Shown: positions 45,701-48,292 of the stretch, one piece after another | How positions within the stretch are numbered: the first letter of the stretch is position 1 | Layout of the letters: the number at the start of each line of letters is the position of its first letter | Source of the DNA: Mactra quadrangularis | Lineage: Eukaryota > Mollusca > Bivalvia > Venerida > Mactridae | Length of the DNA stretch: 64,000 bases | Direction: 5' to 3' | Assembly (NCBI GenBank): GCA_025267735.1 | Contig: CM046305.1 | Coordinates: 39,453,108-39,517,107 of the forward strand | Program-made: the position numbers and the translations under genes | Notes under the pieces: generated by a model | Database searches by the model: none | Seen by the model: the letters and a program-made list of their open reading frames with translations, nothing else | Told to the model about the DNA's origin: nothing

Positions 45701-46138
45701 GTAATATTAATGTTGATATATACTTAATCTCTATATTTGAAATATTTTTAACAATTTAAAACAATAACAATGTGAACATTATGAAAGTTAAAAATGTTAA
45801 AAAGACATATGCATCAATATAAATATAAAGCTTGTTGGACAATTATCCTTAACGCCAATATTTACACCTATCCTTTTCATGTTAAGCTAACACATGTTGA
45901 TTAATATGTGCACTGACATCAATTGCATCATGAAGTAGATTCAATGTTTAAAATCGCATGATGTTGATATTTCATGAAAACCAGTGAAAACACGTTTTGT
46001 ACTAAAATGTTATTTTCTTTGTAGAATGTGACTCAACTGAATGTGAAAATTCCATATGAAGAGGGAAGTAATCCCAAGTACAGAAAGGATTTCTTGTGTT
46101 TTAATCTAGTGATAGACAATCAAGCCGGTAGTGGATAA
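355..46138 (+). CDS. CARD-death domain-kinase-RING-like-caspase-like multidomain gene (5' partial)
   Basis: Spliced model of 17 visible exons: 355-742, 1584-1871, 7241-7271, 11188-11792, 13310-13407, 17376-17458, 18027-18200, 19734-19951, 20647-20738, 23181-23333, 27705-27792, 28303-28428, 34814-34946, 41918-42681, 44113-44375, 45524-45682 and 46025-46138. Every junction is AG/GT and every phase matches, giving 1258 codons plus TAA. Residue numbers in the exon entries count from Glu at 355. Visible modules are CARD C-terminal half (about 1-50), DD (about 145-220), linker (226-415), TKL-type kinase (about 420-700), zinc-binding module (731-773), caspase-like fold (about 780-1010) and an unassigned C-terminus (1081-1258). 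DD plus linker plus kinase is the IRAK/Pelle layout; the CARD in front and the zinc module and protease behind are not part of that family. Inferred to be a cytoplasmic immune or death-signalling protein. The main doubt is whether all modules are always spliced together. Confidence 0.85.
743..1583 (+). other. Intron 1
   Basis: An AT-rich intron between the CARD and DD exons. I see no repeat element or open frame worth reporting in it. Confidence 0.7.
1584..1871 (+). CDS. Exon 2: death domain
   Basis: The acceptor is TTACAG ending at 1583, the donor is GTATGC at 1872, and the exon runs phase 1 to phase 1. It encodes LGDDWENLTQYLNI..., then V-QQIFQVLLVWA and TWQQLENCF..., the hallmark pattern of a death domain: the first-helix G-x-D-W, the central QIF-x-x-L-x-x-W helix, and the T-W-x-x-L helix before an acidic Asp. 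A six-helix DD on a single exon fits the family. By homology with IRAK, Pelle, RAIDD and PIDD it should mediate DD-DD oligomerisation. Together with exon 1 this makes a RAIDD-like CARD-DD order, but the protein continues for about 1000 residues more. Confidence 0.88.
1931..5440. mobile_element. 3.5-kb TTAA-flanked DNA element with ~25-bp TIRs
   Basis: The left end carries AGGCTGTCCACGAAAAATCA (from 1932) and the right end its exact reverse complement (to about 5439), with the match extending to about 25 bp. TTAA is present immediately outside both ends (1927-1930 and 5441-5444), the target duplication of piggyBac-type elements. No transposase frame survives inside, so it is non-autonomous or decayed. 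A second element is nested at 3860-4276. It lies in intron 2 of the large gene. Confidence 0.8.
3860..4276. mobile_element. Nested MITE with GGCGGATCCAGG inverted ends
   Basis: The ends are GGCGGATCCAGG (from 3861) and its inverse CCTGGATCCGCC (to 4275). An 11-bp direct repeat ATGATTTACAT flanks both sides (3849-3859 and 4277-4287), consistent with a target-site duplication, longer than the 8 bp typical of hAT. The interior has poly-G/poly-C runs near the right end and no coding capacity. Confidence 0.75.
5692..6923. mobile_element. 1.2-kb TIR element (CAGGCTGTCAACCA ends)
   Basis: CAGGCTGTCAACCA at 5692 is inverted at the right end (TTGGTTGACAGCCTG to 6923). Both subterminal regions are rich in TCCTATATT-type repeats on the left and the right. 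No transposase is seen and no clear target duplication was found. It is in intron 2. Confidence 0.6.
7241..7271 (+). CDS. Exon 3: 31-nt microexon
   Basis: It is bounded by a strong pyrimidine-rich acceptor (TTTTCCTTTTAG ending at 7240) and a consensus donor GTAAGA at 7272. It encodes about ten residues, D-LKNGRHVDS. Exon 2 ends in phase 1 and exon 4 must be entered in phase 2 to stay open; a 31-nt exon is exactly what converts one to the other. Without it exon 4 reads into an early stop. That phase argument is the main support, because the exon is too short for homology. It sits between two repeat-filled introns of 5.4 and 3.9 kb. Confidence 0.72.
8460..10798. mobile_element. 2.3-kb element with ~27-bp TIRs
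   Basis: The left end includes TCTCAATACGAAGG at about 8465 and the right end the inverse CCTTCGTATTGAGA; the imperfect match covers about 27 bp (8460-8486 and 10771-10798). Inside are short frames on both strands (8467-8760 minus; 9228-9560, 10298-10504 and 10540-10803 plus), none with recognisable motifs, so I do not call them genes. It is in intron 3. Confidence 0.6.
11188..11792 (+). CDS. Exon 4: disordered linker and kinase glycine loop
   Basis: The acceptor is ATTACAG ending at 11187; the donor is GTAAGT at 11793; it runs phase 2 to phase 1. The first 175 or so residues are rich in Ser, Asn, Gln and Pro (for example SPLDISLPPSNLPQNVP) and look disordered, like the ProST linker between DD and kinase in IRAKs. 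The last 30 residues enter the kinase: LTGEEIKRFKQRC and then LVPGAFGKIYR, a glycine-rich loop. The first Gly of GxGxxG is replaced by Val while G-A-F-G remains. The last 16 bases of this exon are also the first unit of a 35-bp minisatellite that continues into the intron. Translation past 11792 quickly reaches a stop. Confidence 0.85.
11777..12467 (+). repeat. 35-bp minisatellite built from the exon 4 splice donor, ~20 copies
   Basis: About 20 head-to-tail units of 35 bp (one is 37 bp), consensus GGAAAGATATATMGATGTAA plus RTATGATTTATACRT. Unit 1 starts inside exon 4 at the codons for Gly-Lys-Ile-Tyr-Arg of the kinase glycine loop and includes the real donor (GTAAGT at 11793). About two thirds of the later units keep GTAAG at the matching place, so they carry donor-like sites. 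Late units form higher-order blocks. Confidence 0.92.
13310..13407 (+). CDS. Exon 5: kinase beta-3 lysine and helix C
   Basis: The acceptor is TTATTGCAG ending at 13309; the donor is GTATGT at 13408; it runs phase 1 to phase 0. It encodes SSDPIPGLNMKVVMKHITI followed by EKEGDVEKMRSITN. VVMK is the beta-3 motif with the ATP-anchoring lysine (residue 452 of the visible protein). A Glu in the DVEKM stretch is the likely helix C partner. The motif order after the glycine loop of exon 4 is as expected for a protein kinase. Confidence 0.85.
13822..14125. mobile_element. Fold-back MITE
   Basis: An imperfect inverted repeat with arms of about 78 bp at 13822-13900 and 14048-14125. Shared blocks include CAATATC/GATATTG, CAAAGTAAAATTACCTTCA, AACGACGTT and its inverse, and CGCTGACG/CGTCAGCG. 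The loop is about 150 bp. It would fold into a long hairpin if transcribed. No coding capacity. Confidence 0.7.
14718..14850 (+). repeat. Truncated 5' end of a hairpin/TCCG repeat family
   Basis: It starts with a small hairpin, AGCACAAAGTGCT, and leads to a short CCGTCCGTTGTC stretch. This resembles the 5' ends of the other tandem-repeat elements in the window but in a different sequence family. It is cut off by the next element. Confidence 0.45.
14851..16160 (+). repeat. Hairpin-ended tandem-repeat element, copy A
   Basis: The left end is TTTTATATGCCCGTTTTG at 14852; the right end is GGGCGTATAATGCCCAACCC at about 16136. In between are units of about 140 bp carrying CCTAGGTTCACCAAATTTTATGTG and GGTCAAAGGTCAAGGTCACA-type motifs. 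The 5' TCCG microsatellite is missing, so the left side is shortened. Short frames running through it are repeat-encoded and not genes. Confidence 0.75.
16435..16725. repeat. AT-rich minisatellite, ~46-bp units
   Basis: Six or so diverged units built on TAGAATTCTACATATAGGAA and ACAATAAAATTTAAAA. It creates a 111-codon minus-strand frame (16408-16743) of Phe/Tyr/Leu-rich repeats that is not a gene. Confidence 0.65.
16740..17170 (+). repeat. Tandem family with AAAATTGGCCCCGCCC units
   Basis: Three diverged units of about 150-180 bp, each with CTCTACAAAG, a TTATGCCCCTGTGGTAAAAATTG-like block and GGGGTCATTAGATTTA. A related pair of units occurs at about 20900-21260. Confidence 0.55.
17376..17458 (+). 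CDS. Exon 6: kinase beta-4/beta-5 strands
   Basis: The acceptor is TTTTTTCAG ending at 17375; the donor is GTTAGT at 17459; it runs phase 0 to phase 2. It encodes EKLASRTMHFGIVPLLMYR and then SDGSVEGRR. H-x-GIVPLL-x-Y matches the H-x-N-IV-x-L-x-G-Y segment of TKL kinases leading to beta-4 and beta-5. Confidence 0.82.
18027..18200 (+). CDS. Exon 7: kinase hinge and helices D/E
   Basis: The acceptor is CTTTCAG ending at 18026; the donor is GTATGC at 18201; it runs phase 2 to phase 2. It encodes RSFYFITPYMENGNLYEAI (beta-5, gatekeeper and hinge; compare the Y-E-Y-M-x-N-G-S-L pattern of TKL kinases) and then R-LMILYHIASAIHFLHTP, the helix E pattern that precedes the catalytic loop. The open frame extends upstream to 17941, but that part is intron. 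Confidence 0.87.
18526..19576 (+). repeat. Hairpin-ended tandem-repeat element, copy B
   Basis: The left end is TTTTTATACGCCCGTTTTG with a snap-back AACGGTCGTATTATG, then (TCCG)n from 18574. Diverged units of about 140 bp follow, and the right end is ACACGGGCGTATAATGCCTC (about 19541-19560). A SINE fragment (18812-18970) interrupts it. It lies in intron 7, sense to the gene. Confidence 0.78.
18812..18970 (+). mobile_element. 5'-truncated tRNA-derived SINE (family 1)
   Basis: It carries the body of the SINE seen complete at 34262-34560: GATAATATGGAGAAGTTTCT, GGTAGGTGAGTACTGGTTAT, GCGCTGGACACCGTTAAATG and the GGCGTTAACTCCAATTAATG tail. The tRNA-like head is missing. It is embedded in repeat element B. 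Confidence 0.7.
19734..19951 (+). CDS. Exon 8: kinase catalytic loop, DFG and activation segment
   Basis: The acceptor is ATTTCAG ending at 19733; the donor is GTGAGT at 19952; it runs phase 2 to phase 1. The catalytic loop is HMDIKTLNIVLD (HRD-type, with Asp 563, Lys 565 and Asn 568 present). The metal-binding motif is LIDFGLAR (Asp 581). The activation segment carries Ser/Thr (SAGTALTT) and ends in GTEGYFPTKTF. In IRAK-type kinases this is GT-x-x-Y-x-P-E-E, so the usual Glu of the APE/PEE motif is replaced by Thr here. SDYYSFGV gives the helix F Asp. All residues needed for phosphotransfer are present, so activity is likely despite the APE change. Confidence 0.92.
20647..20738 (+). CDS. Exon 9: kinase helix F/G
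   Basis: The acceptor is GTTTCAG ending at 20646; the donor is GTATTT at 20739; it runs phase 1 to phase 0. It completes YSFGV-VILELLTGIKPVDG, the classic end of helix F in plant and animal IRAK/Pelle/RLK kinases, then HLKSYNEFRIKMSLE. Too short to rank as an ORF on its own, but unmistakable in context. Confidence 0.87.
20900..21260 (+). repeat. Second locus of the GGCCC tandem family
   Basis: Two diverged units with TTGGCCCTAAGGGCTCACAA and TTCTACAAAGATTG, related to the units at 16740-17170. It is in intron 9. Confidence 0.45.
21399..21976 (-). mobile_element. Mariner-like MITE with truncated transposase start
   Basis: The inverted ends AGCCAAAAGTTCGTACAGT (21399-21417) and ACTGTACGAACTTTTGGCT (21947-21965) match perfectly over 19 bp. 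A minus-strand frame (21600 to 21397) encodes MEFQSVIKFCHNLGHTPTQT and ELVYKWHRTL, which resembles the first helix-turn-helix of mariner/Tc1 transposases (x-VIKF-x-x-x-x-G-x-T, then V-Y-x-WH). The frame then runs straight into the TIR, so nearly all of the catalytic domain is deleted. Confidence 0.6.
23181..23333 (+). CDS. Exon 10: kinase C-lobe end
   Basis: The acceptor follows an uninterrupted T tract (AG ends at 23180); the donor is GTAAGA at 23334; it runs phase 0 to phase 0. It encodes SMWKSEDKKKRHIDAAEELYKLSVRCRNSFKKED..., an amphipathic helix equivalent to the L-x-x-IA-x-x-C segment at the end of IRAK/RIPK kinase domains, though no clear R-P-S motif follows. A hairpin-ended repeat element begins only 17 bp after the donor. 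Confidence 0.82.
23350..24873 (+). repeat. Hairpin-ended tandem-repeat element, copy C
   Basis: The left end TTTTATACGCCCGAAGTAAA folds on GTTCGGACGTATTATAATTG; the right end is GGTCGTATAATGCCCAACCC and then AGCGGCGGAGCTCTTGTT. Inside are about ten diverged units. It starts 17 bp after the exon 10 splice donor and reads sense to the gene. Confidence 0.78.
25526..27046 (+). repeat. Tandem-repeat element with TATACCCCCG hairpin ends
   Basis: The left end is TATACCCCCGCAAACAAAG followed by TTTTCGGGGGTATA, a 10-bp stem. Next come TTGG repeats, then units of roughly 150-190 bp with TTTTGCACACAAGTCC, TTACAGTTGATGTGTACATG and CAAAATGGCGGACTGG plus TGCCATCTTGAATTTTT. The right end is TGTGGGGGTATTTTCGTCAC. 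It has the same plan as the CGCCCG family but unrelated sequence. Confidence 0.72.
27705..27792 (+). CDS. Exon 11: first half of RING-like zinc module
   Basis: The acceptor is CACTTTAG ending at 27704; the donor is GTAAGC at 27793; it runs phase 0 to phase 1. It encodes AQLEYYNKPKWYVGSDEPTK and then CDFCMLYDA. The CxxC (Cys 731 and 734) begins a zinc-ligand series that is continued by exon 12. The exon is found by splice signals, phase and the Cys pattern only. Confidence 0.75.
28303..28428 (+). CDS. Exon 12: second half of RING-like zinc module
   Basis: The acceptor is ATGTTTCAG ending at 28302; the donor is GTAAGC at 28429; it runs phase 1 to phase 1. It encodes VSHDVLQHDRSCKIKICVSC and then MRNSYCNPLWCHSCRKEIIP. 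With exon 11 the spacing is C-x2-C-x7-H-x4-H-x3-C-x4-C-x2-C-x5-C-x4-C-x2-C. The I-C-x-x-C and final C-x-x-C-R-K-x-I resemble the second half of C3HC4 RING fingers, but the central C-x-H is replaced, so a RING-like or other treble-clef zinc finger is the safest label. If a true RING, ubiquitin ligase activity would be expected; this is inference. Confidence 0.78.
28601..29230 (+). repeat. Hairpin-ended tandem-repeat element, copy D (short)
   Basis: The left end is TTTTCATACGTCCGTTGGAA with GGGACGTAATATG; the right end is GGGTGTATAATGCCCCGCCA and then AGCTCTTGTTAA. Only about four internal units remain. It is in intron 12. Confidence 0.7.
29561..33575 (+). repeat. Hairpin-ended tandem-repeat element, copy E (4.0 kb)
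   Basis: The largest copy. The left end is TTTTTATACGCCCGTTTTG with the snap-back AACGGTCGTATTATG and a (TCCG/TCTG)n tract at about 29606-29650. The right end is CACACGGGCGTATGATGCCC, then CGCCCAGCGGAGCTCTTGTT. The interior has some 25 units of about 140 bp with TGTACCTAGGTTCACCAAAT and GGTCAAAGGTCAAGGTCACA. Between 30.5 and 32.5 kb the units form a higher-order repeat. Many overlapping short frames on both strands come from these units. Confidence 0.85.
30514..32530 (+). repeat. ~640-bp higher-order repeat inside copy E
   Basis: A block CCAGAAGATATCAAATTACC (followed by AAGC and a TCAATATGTTTATAAAGTCA segment) recurs at 30514, 31155, 31799 and 32423, spacings 641, 644 and 624 bp. The same block occurs at 15318 (copy A) and at 35569 and 35920 (copy F). 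Confidence 0.8.
34262..34560 (+). mobile_element. Full-length tRNA-derived SINE (family 1)
   Basis: The head has an A-box-like TAGCGCAGTTGGTAGCGCG and a B box GGTTCGAATCCC, giving a tRNA-like segment of about 85 bp. The body follows with GGTAGGTGAGTACTGGTTAT and GGACGCCGTGAAATGACC, and a TTAAATTAAATTAAATT tail. The flanking duplication ATTGGATAA is at 34253-34261 and 34561-34569. It lies 245 bp upstream of exon 13. Confidence 0.9.
34814..34946 (+). CDS. Exon 13: start of caspase-like fold
   Basis: The acceptor is TTTTTTCCGCCAG ending at 34813; the donor is GTAAGG at 34947; it runs phase 1 to phase 2. It encodes G-RNWVGMILAGND (a first beta strand followed by a turn), KIETLAKVFTEDGEKIKTVV and TSKCPLVMGI. 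This is where the first strand and helix of a C14 fold are expected, about 95 residues before the catalytic His. Similarity is weak on its own; the call depends on phase and the next exon. It lies between very large repeat-filled introns (6.4 and 7.0 kb). Confidence 0.72.
35092..37060 (+). repeat. Hairpin-ended tandem-repeat element, copy F
   Basis: The left end is TTTAATGCCCGTTTTGAAAA with AACGTTTTATGTTATG and then TCCGTCC...; the right end AAACGGGCGTATGTTTTC lacks the 3' CCGCCCAGCGG part and looks truncated. A SINE (36563-36860) is inserted in it with a duplicated piece of the repeat unit. It is in intron 13, sense orientation. Confidence 0.78.
36563..36860 (+). mobile_element. Full-length tRNA-derived SINE nested in copy F
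   Basis: Same family as 34262-34560 (A-box-like TAGCGCAATTGGTAGCGCG, B box GGTTCGAATCCC, tail ATAAATAAATAC). Perfect 11-bp target duplication AAGGTCACTGG at 36552-36562 and 36861-36871, taken from the host repeat unit. This proves insertion after the tandem repeat was in place. Confidence 0.93.
37400..37575 (+). repeat. 5' part of ACCGG-hairpin repeat family
   Basis: TACCGGTTTTTTTTACCGG forms a short hairpin, followed by TTCCGTCCGTCTATTCGTCT, then GTATCCAAGCTATTTTGCCG and CATGCATTGTC-like text. Related units (TTATCCAAGCTATATCGATA, GTATGTGAATG, CCATTGTCTTTAATT) reappear at 40975-41370, so the element may have been split by the insertions between. Confidence 0.5.
37576..38060 (+). repeat. CCCCCGACGATCG repeat element
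   Basis: The left end CCCCCGACGATCGAATCGGG is self-complementary in part; TCCGTCCGTCC follows, then two to three units of about 180 bp with TTCTCTGCAACTACTGGCT, GAATTCAACGAAA and GCGCATATCGTC. No right end was identified. Confidence 0.6.
38161..39585 (+). pseudogene. Non-LTR retrotransposon endonuclease remnant, partly duplicated
   Basis: A plus-strand frame near 39360-39530 reads FHHFLQKSGLHQYILTPTHS, LGDVLDPIIS, then YTDHHYIAVF. This matches the end of apurinic-type endonucleases of non-LTR elements (Q-x-V-x-x-P-T-H-x-x-G-x-x-LD, then the DH box). A block of about 307 bp (38161-38468) recurs as 39170-39476, with a third partial copy at about 38525-38630. Frameshifts and stops make it non-functional. 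Confidence 0.55.
39652..40590 (+). repeat. Hairpin-ended tandem-repeat element, copy G (variant family)
   Basis: The left end is TTTTATATGCCCGAAAAAAT and then TTGGCACATATTATGC, followed by TCCGTCCGTCCG. Five or so units of about 140 bp carry TTTCCGGAGCATAACTTAAG and GGGTAGATGACCCCTATCG. The right end is TTTCGGGCATATAATGCTCC, then GCCCAGCGATGCTCTTGTT. The termini are shared with copies A-F but the internal units differ. Confidence 0.78.
40870..41410 (+). repeat. ACCGG-family repeat units
   Basis: Three diverged units with ATCCAAGCTATATCGATAAA, TATGTGAATG and GTCTGGTTGCTAT. See 37400-37575 for the matching 5' end. Confidence 0.4.
41451..41800 (+). repeat. Hairpin-ended tandem-repeat element, copy H (decayed)
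   Basis: Begins within a unit (ATGTCCGGATGATAACTC) with no 5' hairpin; two or three units follow and a degraded right end CACACAGGTGTATAATGACT plus GCCCATTGG. It ends about 120 bp before exon 14. Confidence 0.6.
41918..42681 (+). CDS. Exon 14: caspase-like (C14-type) protease core
   Basis: The acceptor is AATCTTCAG ending at 41917; the donor is GTACGT at 42682; it runs phase 2 to phase 1. The core reads TLFFYYSGH (catalytic His 877), then LTLNELQSCL, then VRMIVILDCCNAPS (catalytic Cys 921, preceded by Cys 920). This His/Cys pair, 44 residues apart, with Y-x-SGH and hydrophobic-DCC, is the signature of metacaspase/paracaspase and CHAT-like caspase folds. The small-subunit part follows: LIQINCCAPDECFNTDKGGS, IFQRLFTQALTG and a later TIEKLLAFID. 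A poly-Gln stretch (KQQQQQN) sits in the loop after the catalytic Cys. The canonical third Gly of SGHG is Tyr. No pro-domain cleavage site can be assigned. Confidence 0.9.
42887..43035 (+). mobile_element. tRNA-derived SINE, second family
   Basis: The head GGCTAGCTCAGTTGGTAG is a good A box, but no intact B box follows. The 3' part GGCCGCCGTGATATGACTTA, TGCTACGGTGTTTAACCCAA parallels the 3' end of SINE family 1 (GGACGCCGTGAAATGACCTA, GATACGGCGTTAACTCCAA). The tail is AAAACAAACAAAC. It is in intron 14. Confidence 0.65.
44113..44375 (+). CDS. Exon 15: C-terminal region, unknown family
   Basis: The acceptor is ATTTCTATAG ending at 44112; the donor is GTGAAG at 44376; it runs phase 1 to phase 0. 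It encodes a compact-looking alpha/beta segment: LSTVIFKDILLIYTTKGP, KVNMAWESKRQLYVTLRNAA, EDGLVAVFSDGLSDIIDDLL. I do not recognise the family. If the donor is not used the frame runs on for 15 codons to a TGA at 44421-44423, giving a possible shorter isoform. Splicing on to exon 16 keeps phase 0 and is preferred. Confidence 0.8.
45524..45682 (+). CDS. Exon 16: C-terminal region, unknown family
   Basis: The acceptor is TATTTTGACAG ending at 45523; the donor is GTATGT at 45683; exactly 53 codons, phase 0 to phase 0. It encodes KPKTCDATTIEVTVECQSFL followed by EHVCENYERDLPQLAKVAMD. It is mixed strand and helix with no recognised motif. It is supported by good splice signals on both sides and an uninterrupted frame that continues into exon 17. 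Confidence 0.72.
46025..46138 (+). CDS. Exon 17: terminal coding exon with stop
   Basis: The acceptor is TTTCTTTGTAG ending at 46024. It encodes 37 residues (NVTQLNVKIPYEEGSNPKYR, then KDFLCFNLVIDNQAGSG) and ends at TAA 46136-46138. An ATTAAA at 46148-46153 could serve as a poly(A) signal. A weak GT at 46128 (CCG/GTAGTG) could instead be a donor to further exons, but I see no convincing continuation. Confidence 0.68.
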   Translation, partial: NVTQLNVKIPYEEGSNPKYRKDFLCFNLVIDNQAGSG

Positions 46139-46147
46139 ATAATTGAC

Positions 46148-46153
46148 ATTAAA
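46148..46153 (+). promoter_or_regulatory. Possible poly(A) signal
   Basis: ATTAAA ten bases after the stop codon of the large gene. It is the commonest variant of AATAAA, but the region is AT-rich, so this is only suggestive. Confidence 0.3.
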
Positions 46154-47296
46154 TGATGTAACATATTATCATAACCTTGAAACTCTACATATACTTAACA
46201 AAACTTATAAGTATATATGTATATTTGGGCTCATATCTAAGTATACTTTTGTCCGATTTTAGACAAATTTTCAACAAATATAGTTTAAAGATGGAAAAAC
46301 AATATTATGTTTATTTGATTACACAGAACAAAGTATTTAACTAATAATATCATGATCATCTCAGTGTGTTAAAAAGTCAAAATATGGATGGTTATCTTTG
46401 TGACCAAGCAAATGTATGTAAAATGATAGTGGTATCCGGGTAATTGACTTGCGACTTTATATCTAATTAAGAGTGAGGCCTTTATGACTGTTTGGCATCG
46501 CGTTGGAAGCGATTCTGACGTATACCCACTCGTGTACAACCCTCCTGCGTAGCTCAGCTAGGGGTGTGGCTTCAACGCCATGGCGTGCACGGCGGTTTAA
46601 TTCATACGTGTTTTGTTATGTATAGCTATTGATTTCAACGGTTTTCACATCAACCTGATGTTGTTGTCGTGTATTAATTTTGTTTTGATTCGCACTCGTC
46701 AAGATTACCTTGTGCATTTAATGAATTTCGTCGATTAACGGTTCGCACAGATAATTACTTTTAAAAAAATGACTACGCAGTAATAATTGATATACAGTAA
46801 AGTCAATCGCAGATACACCAAGTTTCATAAAGAAATATCAATTCATAAAAAGTTAATTGCAATTGAAATATGTATACTTATAGGTTTTGTTAAGTTACAT
46901 TGATGTGTACTCTTTCTCAATTTTGACATAAAATATGACTGTTACAGTGTAGCTCATCTGAGCCTTTGTTAAGGGTAACCTCTCCTGACAGTTTGACGTC
47001 AGTCCGGTGTCAGACATTATTCAACTCATTGTGAACTAGATAGAGGTCACATAATTGCTCAATTTGTTTATCAAAATTGATCAGTGGCGTTGTATTCACG
47101 TAACCTCAAACGGGATTTGATAATGAGTCATGTATGGTGAAATGCTAGGTCACTTGGTCAAGTCATGTTCGAACATAGTCACAGAGACTTAGTCAATTAC
47201 ATGTTTGATGGACTCGGGTGAGAGATCTCTTTTTCATGTATGATATACATGTTAATATATACATATGTACCTTAAAAGTACCAAATGATGTGCCTT

Positions 47297-47591
47297 AAAA
47301 ACCCGGGTCGATAGCGCAGATGGTAGCGCGCCGGTGTTTGGAATTTCGTGCCCGAAGGGGTGCGGGTTCGAATCCCGCCCGGGGAGGTTATATCCTTCCA
47401 TGAAAATTTGACAACAATGTCGATTTTCCTCCATTGATAAGATAATATGGAGACGTTTCTGGCCTTTTGGAAGGGTAGGTGAGTACTGGTTATAGACAAT
47501 GGTCCAGGAAAGCTAGGTTAGGTGCGCTGGACGCCGTACAATGACCTAAATTGTGTTGACACGGCGTTAACTCAAATAAATAAATAATTAA
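47297..47591 (+). mobile_element. Full-length tRNA-derived SINE (family 1)
   Basis: A-box-like TAGCGCAGATGGTAGCGCG, B box GGTTCGAATCCC, common body, AATAAATAAATAATTAA tail. Target duplication GATGTGCCTT at 47287-47296 and 47592-47601. It lies downstream of the large gene. Confidence 0.9.
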
Positions 47592-47601
47592 GATGTGCCT
47601 T

Positions 47602-48234
47602 GAATAACTCACTCTCCAGTTTAAGTGATAAAAATGAATTGATTTATTTACATGTATCTTATCTTATACGTAGTAAAATAAATAATAGTTTGATACATTG
47701 TGTATTCTTTTCTATACTAATTTATTTTAGCTCGATCGTGAAACAAATTCTTACAACTTAGATTAATCACTTTCGGATATTCTTTTCTCCAACCCACCTA
47801 TGTATTTAGTAATGGTACAATTTATGTATACCTACATGATGACAGAATTCACTAAATACAAAAATATGTTTATGATAAGAACTGACAGGTTTTTCCCGTG
47901 CTAGCGATTCTTAATTTGAACTGCAGGATGAATACTATGGTACGACTTGTATTACCGTTCACTAAAACTTAATAAGAAACAACCAATATATCAATCCGAT
48001 GAATTTGATTAGCCTGTCAAATGTTTAACATCAGATCATTAAGATTGGCATAAGGCTAGGTTATGATGAAGAAATTTATCAAAAGCTTTTGTAAGAAAAA
48101 CTTAAGAACGGCTTATCATTGAAAATGCTGTAGTATTGAGTGATCAAAGAGGAAGTGGAGTTATTCAGAGAAATCAAGTACCAACGCTGTCTTTCGAATT
48201 TGACCACTTTAATACATGATGGGAACTTTGGCGA
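47602..48234. other. AT-rich intergenic stretch
   Basis: I see no gene or repeat in this stretch that I can support. Confidence 0.5.
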
Positions 48235-48291
48235 ATGCTAGACATAAAGAAATGTTCTATGGTCTTCATTTTACTATTGATATGTATGAAG
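48235..48291 (+). CDS. Candidate signal-peptide first exon
   Basis: An ATG opens 19 codons, MLDIKKCSMVFILLLICMK, with a hydrophobic core typical of a signal peptide, ending in phase 0 at a consensus donor (AAG/GTGAGT at 48292). No downstream exon was found within the window, and a short upstream ATG frame exists. It could be the start of a secreted-protein gene or chance. Confidence 0.2.
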
Positions 48292-48292
48292 G

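Noticed and set aside
46545..46605. TGCGTAGCTCAGCTAGGGG as a tRNA or SINE head
   Set aside because: It is A-box-like, but no B box or body follows.
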